A stretch of DNA of 64,000 nt from Micromonospora avicenniae. Its GTDB lineage: Bacteria > Actinomycetota > Actinomycetes > Mycobacteriales > Micromonosporaceae. The stretch is taken from positions 310,001-374,000 of the forward strand of contig NZ_FTNF01000004.1 in assembly GCF_900156065.1 (NCBI RefSeq). Reading direction: 5' to 3'. Each line of letters starts with the position of its first letter. Position 1 is the stretch's first letter. The notes under the pieces were generated by a model that did not search any database, was not told where the DNA came from, and saw nothing but the letters and a program-made list of their open reading frames with translations. The translations under genes and the position numbers were made by a program. Shown here piece by piece: positions 46,195 through 54,210 of this stretch.

Positions 46195-48792
46195 GTGAAC
46201 GAGCAGTACGTCCTGGATCTTCAAGAGGTCGACGAGACACAGATGGCGGTCGTCGGCGGTAAGGCCGCGCACCTGGGCGGGCTGTCGCGGATCGAAGGCA
46301 TCCGCGTACCGGCCGGGTTCTGCGTGACGACGACCGCCTTCCGGCAGATCATGGCGGAGGTCCCGTCCATCGGCGACCGGCTCGATCATCTGTCGCGCCT
46401 GCACCCGGACGACCGGGAGGCGATCCGCACACTCAGCGCGGAGATCCGCCGAACCATCGAAGGGGCCGCCATCCCGGACGGTATGGCGGCGGCGATCACC
46501 CGGGCGCTCGCCCGTCTCGGCGAGCGAGCCGCCTACGCCGTGCGCTCCAGCGCGACGGCAGAGGACCTGCCGACCGCCTCCTTCGCGGGCCAGCAGGACA
46601 CGTACCTCAACGTCGTGGGGCCGGCGGCGATCCTCCGGCACGTCAGCCGCTGCTGGGCGTCGCTGTTCACCGAGCGGGCCGTGACCTACCGCCTGCGCAA
46701 CGGCATCGGCCACCGGAACGTCGACATGGCCGTGTTCGTGCAGCGGATGGTCTTCCCGGACGCGGCCGGCATCCTGTTCACAGCCGACCCGGTCACGGGT
46801 AACCGGAAGGTCGCCACCGTGGACGCCAGCTTCGGCCTCGGCGAGGCCTTGGTCTCCGGCCTGGTGACCCCGGACGTCTTCAAGGTGCGCGATGGCGAGG
46901 TCATCGCCAAGGCGGTCGCCGCCAAGAAGCGTGCCGTTCACACCCTGCCGGACGGCGGGACGGCGGAAGTGGCGATCGACCCGCAGCGGCAGGAGCAACC
47001 GGCGTTGACGGATGCGCAGGTCGTACGGCTCGTGCAGCTCGGACGGCGGATCGAAGCGCAGTTCGGACGCCCGCAGGACATCGAATGGTGCCTGGTCGAC
47101 GACGACTTCCAGATCGTGCAGAGCCGACCGATCACCACGCTGTTCCCCGTACCGGAGACCGATGACCGGGAAAATCACGTCTACCTCTCCGTCGGTCATC
47201 AGCAGATGATGACCGACCCCATGAAGCCGCTGGGGCTCTCCATGTGGAAGCTGACGGCGATGGCACCGATGCACGAGGCCGGCGGGAGGCTGTTCGTCGA
47301 CGCCACCCGGCACCTGGCCTCGCCCGCGGGACGTGCCGGCTTCCTGGAGATGGCGGGGCGGGGCGATCCGCTGACCAGGGACGCGCTGGAGACCGTCCTC
47401 GACCGCCACGACTTCGTACCCACGCTCCCGGAGGCTCCCGGCAGGCCACCGGTCGGCGCCGCTCCCACCTCGATCGCGACCGATCCGGTGATCGTCACCG
47501 AGTTGATCGAGCGCAGCCAGGCCTCCATCGCCGCGCTGCGGCGCGACATCCGGACGAAGACCGGGCCGGCGTTGTTCGACTTCCTGCTCGAGGCCTTCCA
47601 GGAACACAAGCGGGTACTCAGTGATCCGTTGAGCATGCAGGCGATCATGGCGGGGATGGAGGCCACCTGGTGGCTCAACGACCGGCTGCAGGAATGGCTG
47701 GGTGAGCGGAACGCGGCCGACACCCTCACGCTGTCCGCCCCCGGCAACATCACGTCGGAGATGGGACTGGCGCTGCTCGACGTCGCGGACGTGATCCGCC
47801 CCCACCCGGAGGTGGTGGCGTTCCTCCTGCAGAGCGTCGAGGACGACGGCTTCCTGGATGAGCTGCCGAAGTTCGCAGGCGGATCCGAGGCGCGCGACGC
47901 CATCGAGGCCTACCTCGACCGGTACGGCATGCGCTGCGTCGGCGAGATCGACATCACGAGGCCGCGGTGGAGCGAGCGACCCAGCACCCTCGTCCCCCTG
48001 ATCCTCGACAACATCAAGCTCTTCGAGCCGGGCGCCGCCGCGCGGCGCTTCGAGCAAGGGCGGCAGGAGGCACAGAAGAAGGAACAGGACGTACTCGCAC
48101 GCTTGCGGGCCCTGCCGGACGGCAAGCAGAAGGCCGACGAGACCAAGCGGATGATCGACCGGGTCCGGACCTTCATCGGCTACCGCGAGTACCCGAAGTA
48201 CGGCATCGTCAGCCGCTACTTCGTCTACAAGCAGGCCCTGTTGGAAGAGGCCGAGCGCCTGGTGCGGACCGGCGTGCTCACCGAGAAGGAGGACGTCTTC
48301 TACCTCACGTTCCAGGAGCTCCACGACGTCGTGCGCTCGAACAGGGCAGATGAGAAGCTCATCCAGCAGCGCAAGGACGCGTTCCGGTCGTACCAATCGC
48401 TCACGCCGCCGCGGGTGCTGACCTCGGATGGCGAGGCCATCACCGGGGCGTACCGGCGCGACGACGTGCCGACCGGCGCCCTGATCGGCATACCGGTCTC
48501 CGCCGGGACGGTCGAAGGACGCGCCCGCGTCATCCTGGACATGGCCCAGGCCGCCCTCGAACCGGGCGACATCCTCGTCACGGCCCACACGGACCCGAGC
48601 TGGACGCCCCTCTTCGTCGGCATCGCAGGCCTGGTGACCGAGGTCGGCGGAGCGATGACCCACGGCGCGGTGATCGCACGGGAGTACGGCCTGCCGGCTG
48701 TCGTCGGCGTGCTGGACGCCACCCGGCTGATTCCCGATGGACAGCGGATCCGCGTGCACGGAAGCGACGGGTACGTCGAGCTCCTGCCTTGA
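46195..48792 (+). CDS. rph: Rifampin phosphotransferase
   Basis: The 865-residue protein matches the RPH family over its whole length. It has an N-terminal ATP-binding domain (VGGKAAHLGGLSRIEGIRVP, RSSATAEDLPTASFAGQ), a central rifamycin-binding domain (HQQMMTDPMKPLGLSMW, EATWWLNDRL) and a C-terminal swivelling His domain (GGAMTHGAVIAREYGLPAVV, catalytic His near 823). RPH uses ATP to phosphorylate the ansa-chain hydroxyl of rifamycins and inactivate them. PEP synthase and pyruvate phosphate dikinase share the fold, but the length, the MTDPMKPLGLS segment and the RAE upstream identify RPH. The GTG start at 46195 is preceded by GGAGG. Confidence 0.93.
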   Translation: MNEQYVLDLQEVDETQMAVVGGKAAHLGGLSRIEGIRVPAGFCVTTTAFRQIMAEVPSIGDRLDHLSRLHPDDREAIRTLSAEIRRTIEGAAIPDGMAAAITRALARLGERAAYAVRSSATAEDLPTASFAGQQDTYLNVVGPAAILRHVSRCWASLFTERAVTYRLRNGIGHRNVDMAVFVQRMVFPDAAGILFTADPVTGNRKVATVDASFGLGEALVSGLVTPDVFKVRDGEVIAKAVAAKKRAVHTLPDGGTAEVAIDPQRQEQPALTDAQVVRLVQLGRRIEAQFGRPQDIEWCLVDDDFQIVQSRPITTLFPVPETDDRENHVYLSVGHQQMMTDPMKPLGLSMWKLTAMAPMHEAGGRLFVDATRHLASPAGRAGFLEMAGRGDPLTRDALETVLDRHDFVPTLPEAPGRPPVGAAPTSIATDPVIVTELIERSQASIAALRRDIRTKTGPALFDFLLEAFQEHKRVLSDPLSMQAIMAGMEATWWLNDRLQEWLGERNAADTLTLSAPGNITSEMGLALLDVADVIRPHPEVVAFLLQSVEDDGFLDELPKFAGGSEARDAIEAYLDRYGMRCVGEIDITRPRWSERPSTLVPLILDNIKLFEPGAAARRFEQGRQEAQKKEQDVLARLRALPDGKQKADETKRMIDRVRTFIGYREYPKYGIVSRYFVYKQALLEEAERLVRTGVLTEKEDVFYLTFQELHDVVRSNRADEKLIQQRKDAFRSYQSLTPPRVLTSDGEAITGAYRRDDVPTGALIGIPVSAGTVEGRARVILDMAQAALEPGDILVTAHTDPSWTPLFVGIAGLVTEVGGAMTHGAVIAREYGLPAVVGVLDATRLIPDGQRIRVHGSDGYVELLP

Positions 48793-48835
48793 CGGTCCAC
48801 TCACCAGGGAGGCCCCCGGCAGGTCGCCGCGTGCC

Positions 48836-48864
48836 GGTGGTCCTCGGTGAGGAGGAGGGCCACC
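48836..48864 (+). terminator. Weak hairpin after rph
   Basis: GGTGGTCCTC (48836-48845) pairs with GAGGGCCACC (48855-48864) with one wobble over a 9-base loop, 44 bases after the rph stop. Confidence 0.4.
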
Positions 48865-48924
48865 ACGGCGAGGAGTGGTCCGGAGGACCGGCGGGATCGA
48901 CGTTATCCCGGTAGCGTCGGTCGC

Positions 48925-49200
48925 ATGTGGGTGGTGATCGGCGAGCAGCGCGGCCTGTCGGCGGATGCCGGAGAGCGGCGGGCCCAGTTCGAGCACATGG
49001 CGGAGGTGACCCGCCAGAGTCCGGGCTTCGTCCGGGGCTGGTGGGGAGCGGACGACACCGATCCTGAGGTGATGCACGTTCTGGTGATGCTGGACTCCCT
49101 GGGAAACGCTCAGGCGTTGAAGCAGATGGTGGAGCGGAACGTCTCGGGTGTGCGCTTGCGGATCATGGAGGTCGGCGTCGAGGTCCCCGAAGCGGGCTGA
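48925..49200 (+). CDS. Small ABM-like (dimeric alpha-beta barrel) protein, probably leaderless
   Basis: The 91-residue protein (WVVIGEQRG, FEHMAEVTRQSPGFVRGWWGADD, MHVLVMLDSLGNAQALKQMV) has the ferredoxin-like pattern of antibiotic-biosynthesis-monooxygenase-like proteins. The conserved catalytic residues cannot be assigned, so its activity is unknown. TAGCGT (48912-48917) sits 7 bases before the ATG, as in leaderless genes, and there is no ribosome-binding site. It is not obviously linked to rph. Confidence 0.65.
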   Translation: MWVVIGEQRGLSADAGERRAQFEHMAEVTRQSPGFVRGWWGADDTDPEVMHVLVMLDSLGNAQALKQMVERNVSGVRLRIMEVGVEVPEAG

Positions 49201-49263
49201 TCCACACCGGGGCCGAGACTCGCGCGCCCGGTGTGGGCCCGTTTCCGTTTTGCGTCCGATCCC

Positions 49264-50913
49264 CTAGCTCGCCCTCCGGCCCACGACCGCAGCGTCGGTC
49301 AGCGTGATCTCCCGTCCCGGCCACCGGGACCGCAGCCGCCGATCATGGCTGGCGAGGACGATCGCGCCCGGCCCTGAACCCAGCGCGTCCTCCAACTCGT
49401 CGCAGAGCCGCGGCGAGAGGTGATTCGTCGGCTCGTCCAACAGCAGCAGCTCCGGCGGGTCGGCGACGAGCATCGCCAGCGCGAGCCGGCGACGCTGGCC
49501 GACGGAGAGCGCCGACACCGGCCGGTCGAGGTCGGCGGACGCCAGCAGCCCGAGCGAGGAGAGCGGCACCGCCTCGGCGCGTTCCGGCCCGACGGTCGCT
49601 GTGAACAGCTCGCGCGCGGACCGGTGGGAGTCCTCGAAGAGGGTGTCCTGAGTCAGCAGGCCGACGCGAAGCCCCGGCCGCCGCCGGACGGCCCCGTCGA
49701 CGACCAGACCCCCGGCCAGGACCGCGAGGAGGGTCGATTTGCCCGCGCCGTTCGGCCCGCTGACCAGTAGGCGGTCGGTGGCCGTGACGTCGAGCCGGTC
49801 GAGCCGGAGCCGGCCGGGCACGACTGCCCGCCGTACCGCGACCACGATCTCGTCACCGCCGCCGGCGGCCAGGACGGGCGCGTGGAGACGCAGCGGTTCA
49901 GGTGGCGCGGCGACCTGGTGACGTTCGAGCGTCTCGAGCCGGCGAGTGGCATCCCGGACCCGGCGGGAGATCTGGTTCTGCACGCGGCCCGCGGTGTGCC
50001 CGTACCCCATCTTCTCGTTGTCGCGAGGAGCGCGGTCATGGGCGACCCGGTGCCCGGTCACCGCTGCGGCCAGGCGAAGCTCGGCGAGTTGCTGCTGCTC
50101 CTCGTCGTAGCGGCGGCGCCAGCGTTCGGCCTCGGCGTGCTTCATCGCCAGGTACGCCGTGTAGTTGCCGCCGAAGCGGACCGGGCCCTCCACCGCCGGA
50201 TCCAGGTCGATCAGGTCGGTACAGACCACGTCGAGGAACGCCCGGTCGTGCGTGGCCACCACCAGCACACCGGGGATCGCGCGCAGATGCTCCTCGCAGA
50301 AGGCCGCCGCCGCGTCGTCGAGATGGTTGGTGGGCTCGTCGAGCAGCAACGCCGCCGGCCGGCGGATCAGCAGCGCGGCCAGCGCCAGCCGGCCCCGTTG
50401 ACCTCCGGAGAGGGTGGCCAGCGTCCGGTCGTGCGGGATCCCGTCGAGTCCGAGCCCGGCGAGCACCGTGAGGGCACGGCGGTCGGCGTCCCAGGCGTCG
50501 CGGTCCTGCGCCCGCTCCAGCGTCTCGCCGTACCGGGCCAGCAGCTGGGCGTGTTCCTCGGTGTCCTCGGGCGCGGACGCCAACGCGTCGCCGAGCCGGT
50601 CCAGGGCGGCGAGGTCCTCGCGGGCTTCACGCGTCGCGTCCTCCAGGACCGTGGCGACGGTCTCGGTAGGGGTGAAGGGTAGTTCCTGGTGGAGGAAGCC
50701 GAGATCCGGCGGGCGGGTGACGGTGCCGCCGTCCGGTTCGTCCAGGCCGGCCAGGATTCGCAGCAGGGTGGTCTTGCCGGTGCCGTTCTCGCCGATGAGC
50801 CCGATCCGATGCCCGGGCGCGGCGGCCAGGGAGATCCCGTCGAGCACGCGACGCGTGCCCCGGATGCGGATGAGGTCATGGGCGATCAGCGCGGGTCGCT
50901 GCCCGTGAGACAT
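49264..50913 (-). CDS. ABC-F subfamily ATP-binding protein
   Basis: The 549-residue protein has two ABC domains joined by an arm of about 80 residues and no membrane segment. The first has Walker A GLIGENGTGKTTLL, signature LSGGQRGR and Walker B LLLDEPTNHLDD. The second has SGPNGAGKSTLL, LSVGQRRR and LLLDEPTNHLSP. The linker (EAERWRRRYDEEQQQLAELR) is a coiled-coil arm that reaches the ribosomal peptidyl-transferase centre in resistance ABC-F proteins. ABC-F proteins act on the ribosome and either protect it from antibiotics or aid translation. This one is near rph, but there is no direct sign of which drugs it handles. Confidence 0.88.
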   Translation of the reverse strand: MSHGQRPALIAHDLIRIRGTRRVLDGISLAAAPGHRIGLIGENGTGKTTLLRILAGLDEPDGGTVTRPPDLGFLHQELPFTPTETVATVLEDATREAREDLAALDRLGDALASAPEDTEEHAQLLARYGETLERAQDRDAWDADRRALTVLAGLGLDGIPHDRTLATLSGGQRGRLALAALLIRRPAALLLDEPTNHLDDAAAAFCEEHLRAIPGVLVVATHDRAFLDVVCTDLIDLDPAVEGPVRFGGNYTAYLAMKHAEAERWRRRYDEEQQQLAELRLAAAVTGHRVAHDRAPRDNEKMGYGHTAGRVQNQISRRVRDATRRLETLERHQVAAPPEPLRLHAPVLAAGGGDEIVVAVRRAVVPGRLRLDRLDVTATDRLLVSGPNGAGKSTLLAVLAGGLVVDGAVRRRPGLRVGLLTQDTLFEDSHRSARELFTATVGPERAEAVPLSSLGLLASADLDRPVSALSVGQRRRLALAMLVADPPELLLLDEPTNHLSPRLCDELEDALGSGPGAIVLASHDRRLRSRWPGREITLTDAAVVGRRAS

Positions 50914-51152
50914 GGAGATCCTCGGAGAAGGTGAGATCCGGGCGCGCGTACGCACCCGTTCGGGGCAGGGCATGACGACGGTGGCCGCGTCGACGGCGTG
51001 ATCACGCGCGTCGGCGGCCGATCCGGGCTCTCACCCGGAGATGTCGTCGTCACCTGCCACGTCTGCTCCCATCTCCGGCGACTCGCGAAAGGATAGCCCA
51101 GCGCCCGGCACGTGGCTCCCGCGAAGCGGGTCGGATCCGACATCCGTGCCGA
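50914..51152 (-). other. Leader region of the ABC-F gene
   Basis: On the minus strand the 5' region contains TATCCT (near 51090, a candidate -10) and a hairpin TCCGGG-6-CCCGGA (51022-51039). A second CCCGGATCTC near 50935-50943 could pair with the same TCCGGG and expose or hide the ribosome-binding region. Mutually exclusive pairings fit the attenuation leaders known for many resistance ABC-F genes, but no clear leader peptide was found. Confidence 0.35.
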
Positions 51153-51290
51153 TCACGCACATCGGGCGTAGGTGATGCTCGGCCCCGCTGAGTCCAGCAG
51201 TGCCCGCGCCTCCCCGGCCGGCAGCCCTTCGACGCGCAGCTCCGGCAGGCCCGGGCGTTCGCCGATGCCGCGGCTACCCGCGACGATGCT
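51153..51290 (-). pseudogene. C-terminal fragment of an AAA/LuxR-type regulator
   Basis: A 45-codon minus-strand frame with no start reads AGSRGIGERPGLPELRVEGL, then PAGEARALLDSAG, and a stop. The LPELRVEGLPAGEARALL pattern is typical of the sensor-loop region of AAA-type ATP-binding domains in large LuxR/MalT-like regulators. The rest of the gene is missing. It lies just downstream of the M14 terminator. Confidence 0.55.
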
Positions 51291-51325
51291 CCGGGTGGTC
51301 ACCGTGCTCGGTGACCACCCGGAGC
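51288..51325 (-). terminator. Strong hairpin after the second M14 carboxypeptidase
   Basis: GCTCCGGGTGGTCACC (51288-51303) pairs perfectly with GGTGACCACCCGGAGC (51310-51325) over 6 bases, 17 bases after the peptidase stop. Confidence 0.8.
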
Positions 51326-51342
51326 CGACCGGCGTCCGACGA

Positions 51343-54030
51343 TCAGCGCTTGAGGAGCGCGCCGTCGGGGCTGAACTGCGGCCGTAGTTGCTGGACCGCG
51401 GTCGCGTCCACCTCGGCGGCCGGGCCGTGGTAGATCGCGTTGTAGAGCAGGTTGTACTGAGCCCGGGGCAACGTACGGAAGGTGATCTCGCTGCCGTACG
51501 TCACGACCTGGCCCTTGCCGACGTCGAAGGACGCGACGTTGGTGGTGCCCCGGATGTGCTCGGCGCCGCGCAGGTAGCCGCTGGCCAGGATCTCACCCTC
51601 GGCGGGGTAGTTCGAAACCACCTCGCCGGAGTCGTCGGTGAGCTCCCACGCCTGGGTGTCGTAGAGCCAGACCGGCCAGGACTCGGGCATGCCCCAGGCG
51701 ACCGGGTTGTCCGGGTCGAACTCCTGGTTGAGCAGGCTGCCGCCGGTGACGAACTCGTCGTCGTCGTTGGGCAGCGCCGGCTTCATCGGCAGGTCGAGCA
51801 GCTGCTGGGCGGTCTGCACCGAGTCGCCGATGGCCAGCAGCGTGCCGCCCTTGCGGACGAACTGCTGGAGCATGCGCCAGCCCTTCTCCCCCACCCCGTA
51901 GGCCCAGGAGTACGCCTCGTCGTACTGCGCCGGGTCCAGGCCCTCGACGATGTCGTCCCGGGACACCCCGGACGAGACGACGATCGTGTCGTACAGCTCG
52001 TTCAGGGACTTGCGCTGGAAGTCCTGGGCGGAGACCACGTCGTAGTTGATGCCGTACTGGTCGAACTGCCACATGTCCCAGCCGCCGGGCATGTTCCCGA
52101 CGCCGCGCAGCAACCCGACCCTGGTCTTCGGCTTGAGTTGCACCCCGGCGACCTTGGGGGTCCGGTCCACGGCGGTGACCTGGAGTCCGACCTTGGCCGA
52201 CGCGGTCGCCAGCACGTTACGGGCCTGCGGGGTGGCCGGGACGATGTAGGTGCCGGCGGGGTAGTCGACGCCCTTCGCGCTGAATCCCTTGCCGCCACGG
52301 AAGGTCGGGATGTTGGCGTCCTGCAAGGCCGAGACGATCTGGATGGTCCCGTACGACTCGGGGCGGACCAGGTACGCGCCCTTGGCGCTCGGCGCGGGTG
52401 GCATCGTCACCTGCGGCGGTTGGACCGAGGTCACCCGCTCCAGCTGCGCGTCGAACGGAGTGCGGACCTCGGCGACGTCGACGCCGAGCTGCAACGGCAG
52501 GCTGGTCGTCGCCTCCGCGTACGGCAGCAGCACCGGACATTCACCGCAGTCACGGACCTCCGGGTACCGGTCGGTACCGAGGACCTGGTGTGCCCAGTTG
52601 CCGCGCGGCTGGTGCATCTTGATGACGTACGACCCGGCGTCGTAACGCTTTCCGTCGGCGACGAACGCCGTCTTCGCGCGGTCGATCTCGACCTCCGTCC
52701 ACTCCAGGCGCTGGAGCATCTCGAAGGTCGCGTACGTGTCGCGCTGCTCGGCGTCGACGACGAACGCGAAGGTGCCCGACGGCACGCCCTTGGTCAGGTA
52801 CTCGTGCGGCACCGCGTACAGGTTGTCGTAGAGCAGCTTCTCGCCGTTGCTCGCGGTGTACTCCATGCCCGCGTAGGTGGCGATCTTCGCGTAGTCGACG
52901 ATGTCCGCCAGGGTCCAGGTGTCGGAGCGATACGGCTCGATCAGGTTCATCCGGGCCTGCTGCGGACCGAGCGGGCGACCGTCCTGCGACTTCTGCGGGT
53001 ACGCGTAGTCCGTCACCGAGGCGATCTCGGTGAGGTAGACACCCGCGCCGGTGAACGGGAAGTACCCGACGGGCTGCTCCAGGGTCCAGAAGATGTGGTA
53101 GTCGAGGCTGCCGACTCCGGTCTTGCCGGCCGCGGCGAACGCCCGGGCGGCGTGCTGCCCGATCGCCGACACCGAGGCGCTCATGTTCGCCGGGACGTTC
53201 TCGCTGGTGATGCCGCCATAGGGCGGGACGAAGATCCGGCTGCCCGAGTTCCCCTTCTGGTGCATGATGTGCACGATCGCCGGGCGGTACTTCTTCTCCA
53301 GTTCGAGCCGGTACCGCGCCTCGACCTGGGTGAACATCGTCCAGTCCCGGTTGTCGTCGTGGCCGGTGTATTTGTGGTACAGGTCCGGGTAGGTCCGCCG
53401 GTAGTCGGTACCGGCGGTCCGGTTGAAGTGGTCGATGATCAGTTGCTGCCCGTCGGGGTTCTGCGACGGCACCAGGACGACGACCGAGTTGTTCAGGACG
53501 TTCCGGGTGAAGTCCGAGTCCTCGGTGGCGAGGCGGTGGACGATGTCGTTGATCGCCTGCCCGTTGCCCACCTCACTGGAGTGGATCGTCGCCTCCAGGT
53601 GGTAGAACGGCACCCCCTCCGCGGCCAGCCGGCGGGCCTCCTCGGGTGTGGTGCCACGTGGATCAGCCAGTTTCTGGTTGATTTCCACCAGGCGATCCAG
53701 GCGGCGCAGATTCTTCGGCGCGCTGATGATGACGGTCCCGTATTCGTTGCCCATCGTCGTCGGACCGACGGTCTGGTAGTCGACGCGGTCCGACCGTTCT
53801 GCAATCAGTTTCATGTACTTGAGCACGTCGGAATATGAGGCGAGTTTCCCCTCCGTGCCCATCTTGAAGCCGAAGTGCTGTTCGGGGGTAGGGATGCTGG
53901 CGGCCCGGGCGGCCGCGGCGCGCGTCAGGTCGGGGCCGGCGCTGGCGACCGGGGCGGTCGCGGTGGCTCCTACCAGCGCGAGCAGGGCGACGCAGGCGCC
54001 GTACAGCAAGGGTGGACGGGTTTTGAGCAT
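51343..54030 (-). CDS. Secreted M14 family zinc carboxypeptidase (second copy)
   Basis: The 895-residue protein has a signal peptide (MLKTRPPLLYGACVALLALV, cleavage near ASAGP). The M14 domain has HxxE in ATIHSSEVG, DDNRDWTMFTQVE and a third His in IVHIMHQKGNSGSRIFVPP. The C-terminal half has GVGNMPGGWDMWQFDQYGI and GGTLLAIGDSVQTA, the same amidotransferase-like module as the copy at 16159-18780. The two share layout and many segments and are paralogues. The start at 54030 begins the signal peptide; upstream in-frame codons are not hydrophobic. It is divergent from a MocR regulator with a palindrome between them. Confidence 0.9.
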   Translation of the reverse strand: MLKTRPPLLYGACVALLALVGATATAPVASAGPDLTRAAAARAASIPTPEQHFGFKMGTEGKLASYSDVLKYMKLIAERSDRVDYQTVGPTTMGNEYGTVIISAPKNLRRLDRLVEINQKLADPRGTTPEEARRLAAEGVPFYHLEATIHSSEVGNGQAINDIVHRLATEDSDFTRNVLNNSVVVLVPSQNPDGQQLIIDHFNRTAGTDYRRTYPDLYHKYTGHDDNRDWTMFTQVEARYRLELEKKYRPAIVHIMHQKGNSGSRIFVPPYGGITSENVPANMSASVSAIGQHAARAFAAAGKTGVGSLDYHIFWTLEQPVGYFPFTGAGVYLTEIASVTDYAYPQKSQDGRPLGPQQARMNLIEPYRSDTWTLADIVDYAKIATYAGMEYTASNGEKLLYDNLYAVPHEYLTKGVPSGTFAFVVDAEQRDTYATFEMLQRLEWTEVEIDRAKTAFVADGKRYDAGSYVIKMHQPRGNWAHQVLGTDRYPEVRDCGECPVLLPYAEATTSLPLQLGVDVAEVRTPFDAQLERVTSVQPPQVTMPPAPSAKGAYLVRPESYGTIQIVSALQDANIPTFRGGKGFSAKGVDYPAGTYIVPATPQARNVLATASAKVGLQVTAVDRTPKVAGVQLKPKTRVGLLRGVGNMPGGWDMWQFDQYGINYDVVSAQDFQRKSLNELYDTIVVSSGVSRDDIVEGLDPAQYDEAYSWAYGVGEKGWRMLQQFVRKGGTLLAIGDSVQTAQQLLDLPMKPALPNDDDEFVTGGSLLNQEFDPDNPVAWGMPESWPVWLYDTQAWELTDDSGEVVSNYPAEGEILASGYLRGAEHIRGTTNVASFDVGKGQVVTYGSEITFRTLPRAQYNLLYNAIYHGPAAEVDATAVQQLRPQFSPDGALLKR

Positions 54031-54055
54031 CGGCGAACCTTCCGACTCGACATTA

Positions 54056-54077
54056 GCCATAGTCGATCGACTGTGGC
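54056..54077. promoter_or_regulatory. 22-base palindrome between M14 and the MocR regulator
   Basis: GCCATAGTCG then ATCGACTGTGGC is symmetric at 20 of 22 positions and lies 26 bases before the peptidase start. Position and symmetry fit an operator for a dimeric regulator, most simply the adjacent MocR/GntR protein, acting on both divergent promoters. Confidence 0.6.
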
Positions 54078-54210
54078 TGAACCGTAGCGAGGTACACCGG
54101 CCCGCACAGTTGCTCCGCTGTTCGCGTTTGTTCGCTTTTCCGCCGCCCGGAAAGCTCAAGAATGCCTCAACATGGTTGCCGCGGGTTCAGCCCACGCGGT
54201 ATCAAAAGTC

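Noticed and set aside
46195..48792. Annotating the gene as PEP synthase or pyruvate phosphate dikinase
   Set aside because: The whole-length match, family-typical segments and RAE point to rifampin phosphotransferase.
46003..49077. 1024-codon minus-strand open frame opposite rph
   Set aside because: It runs through rph and the RAE and has no recognisable domain, so it is a shadow.
51388..53838. 816-codon plus-strand open frame
   Set aside because: It is the antisense shadow of the second M14 peptidase; no protein family features.
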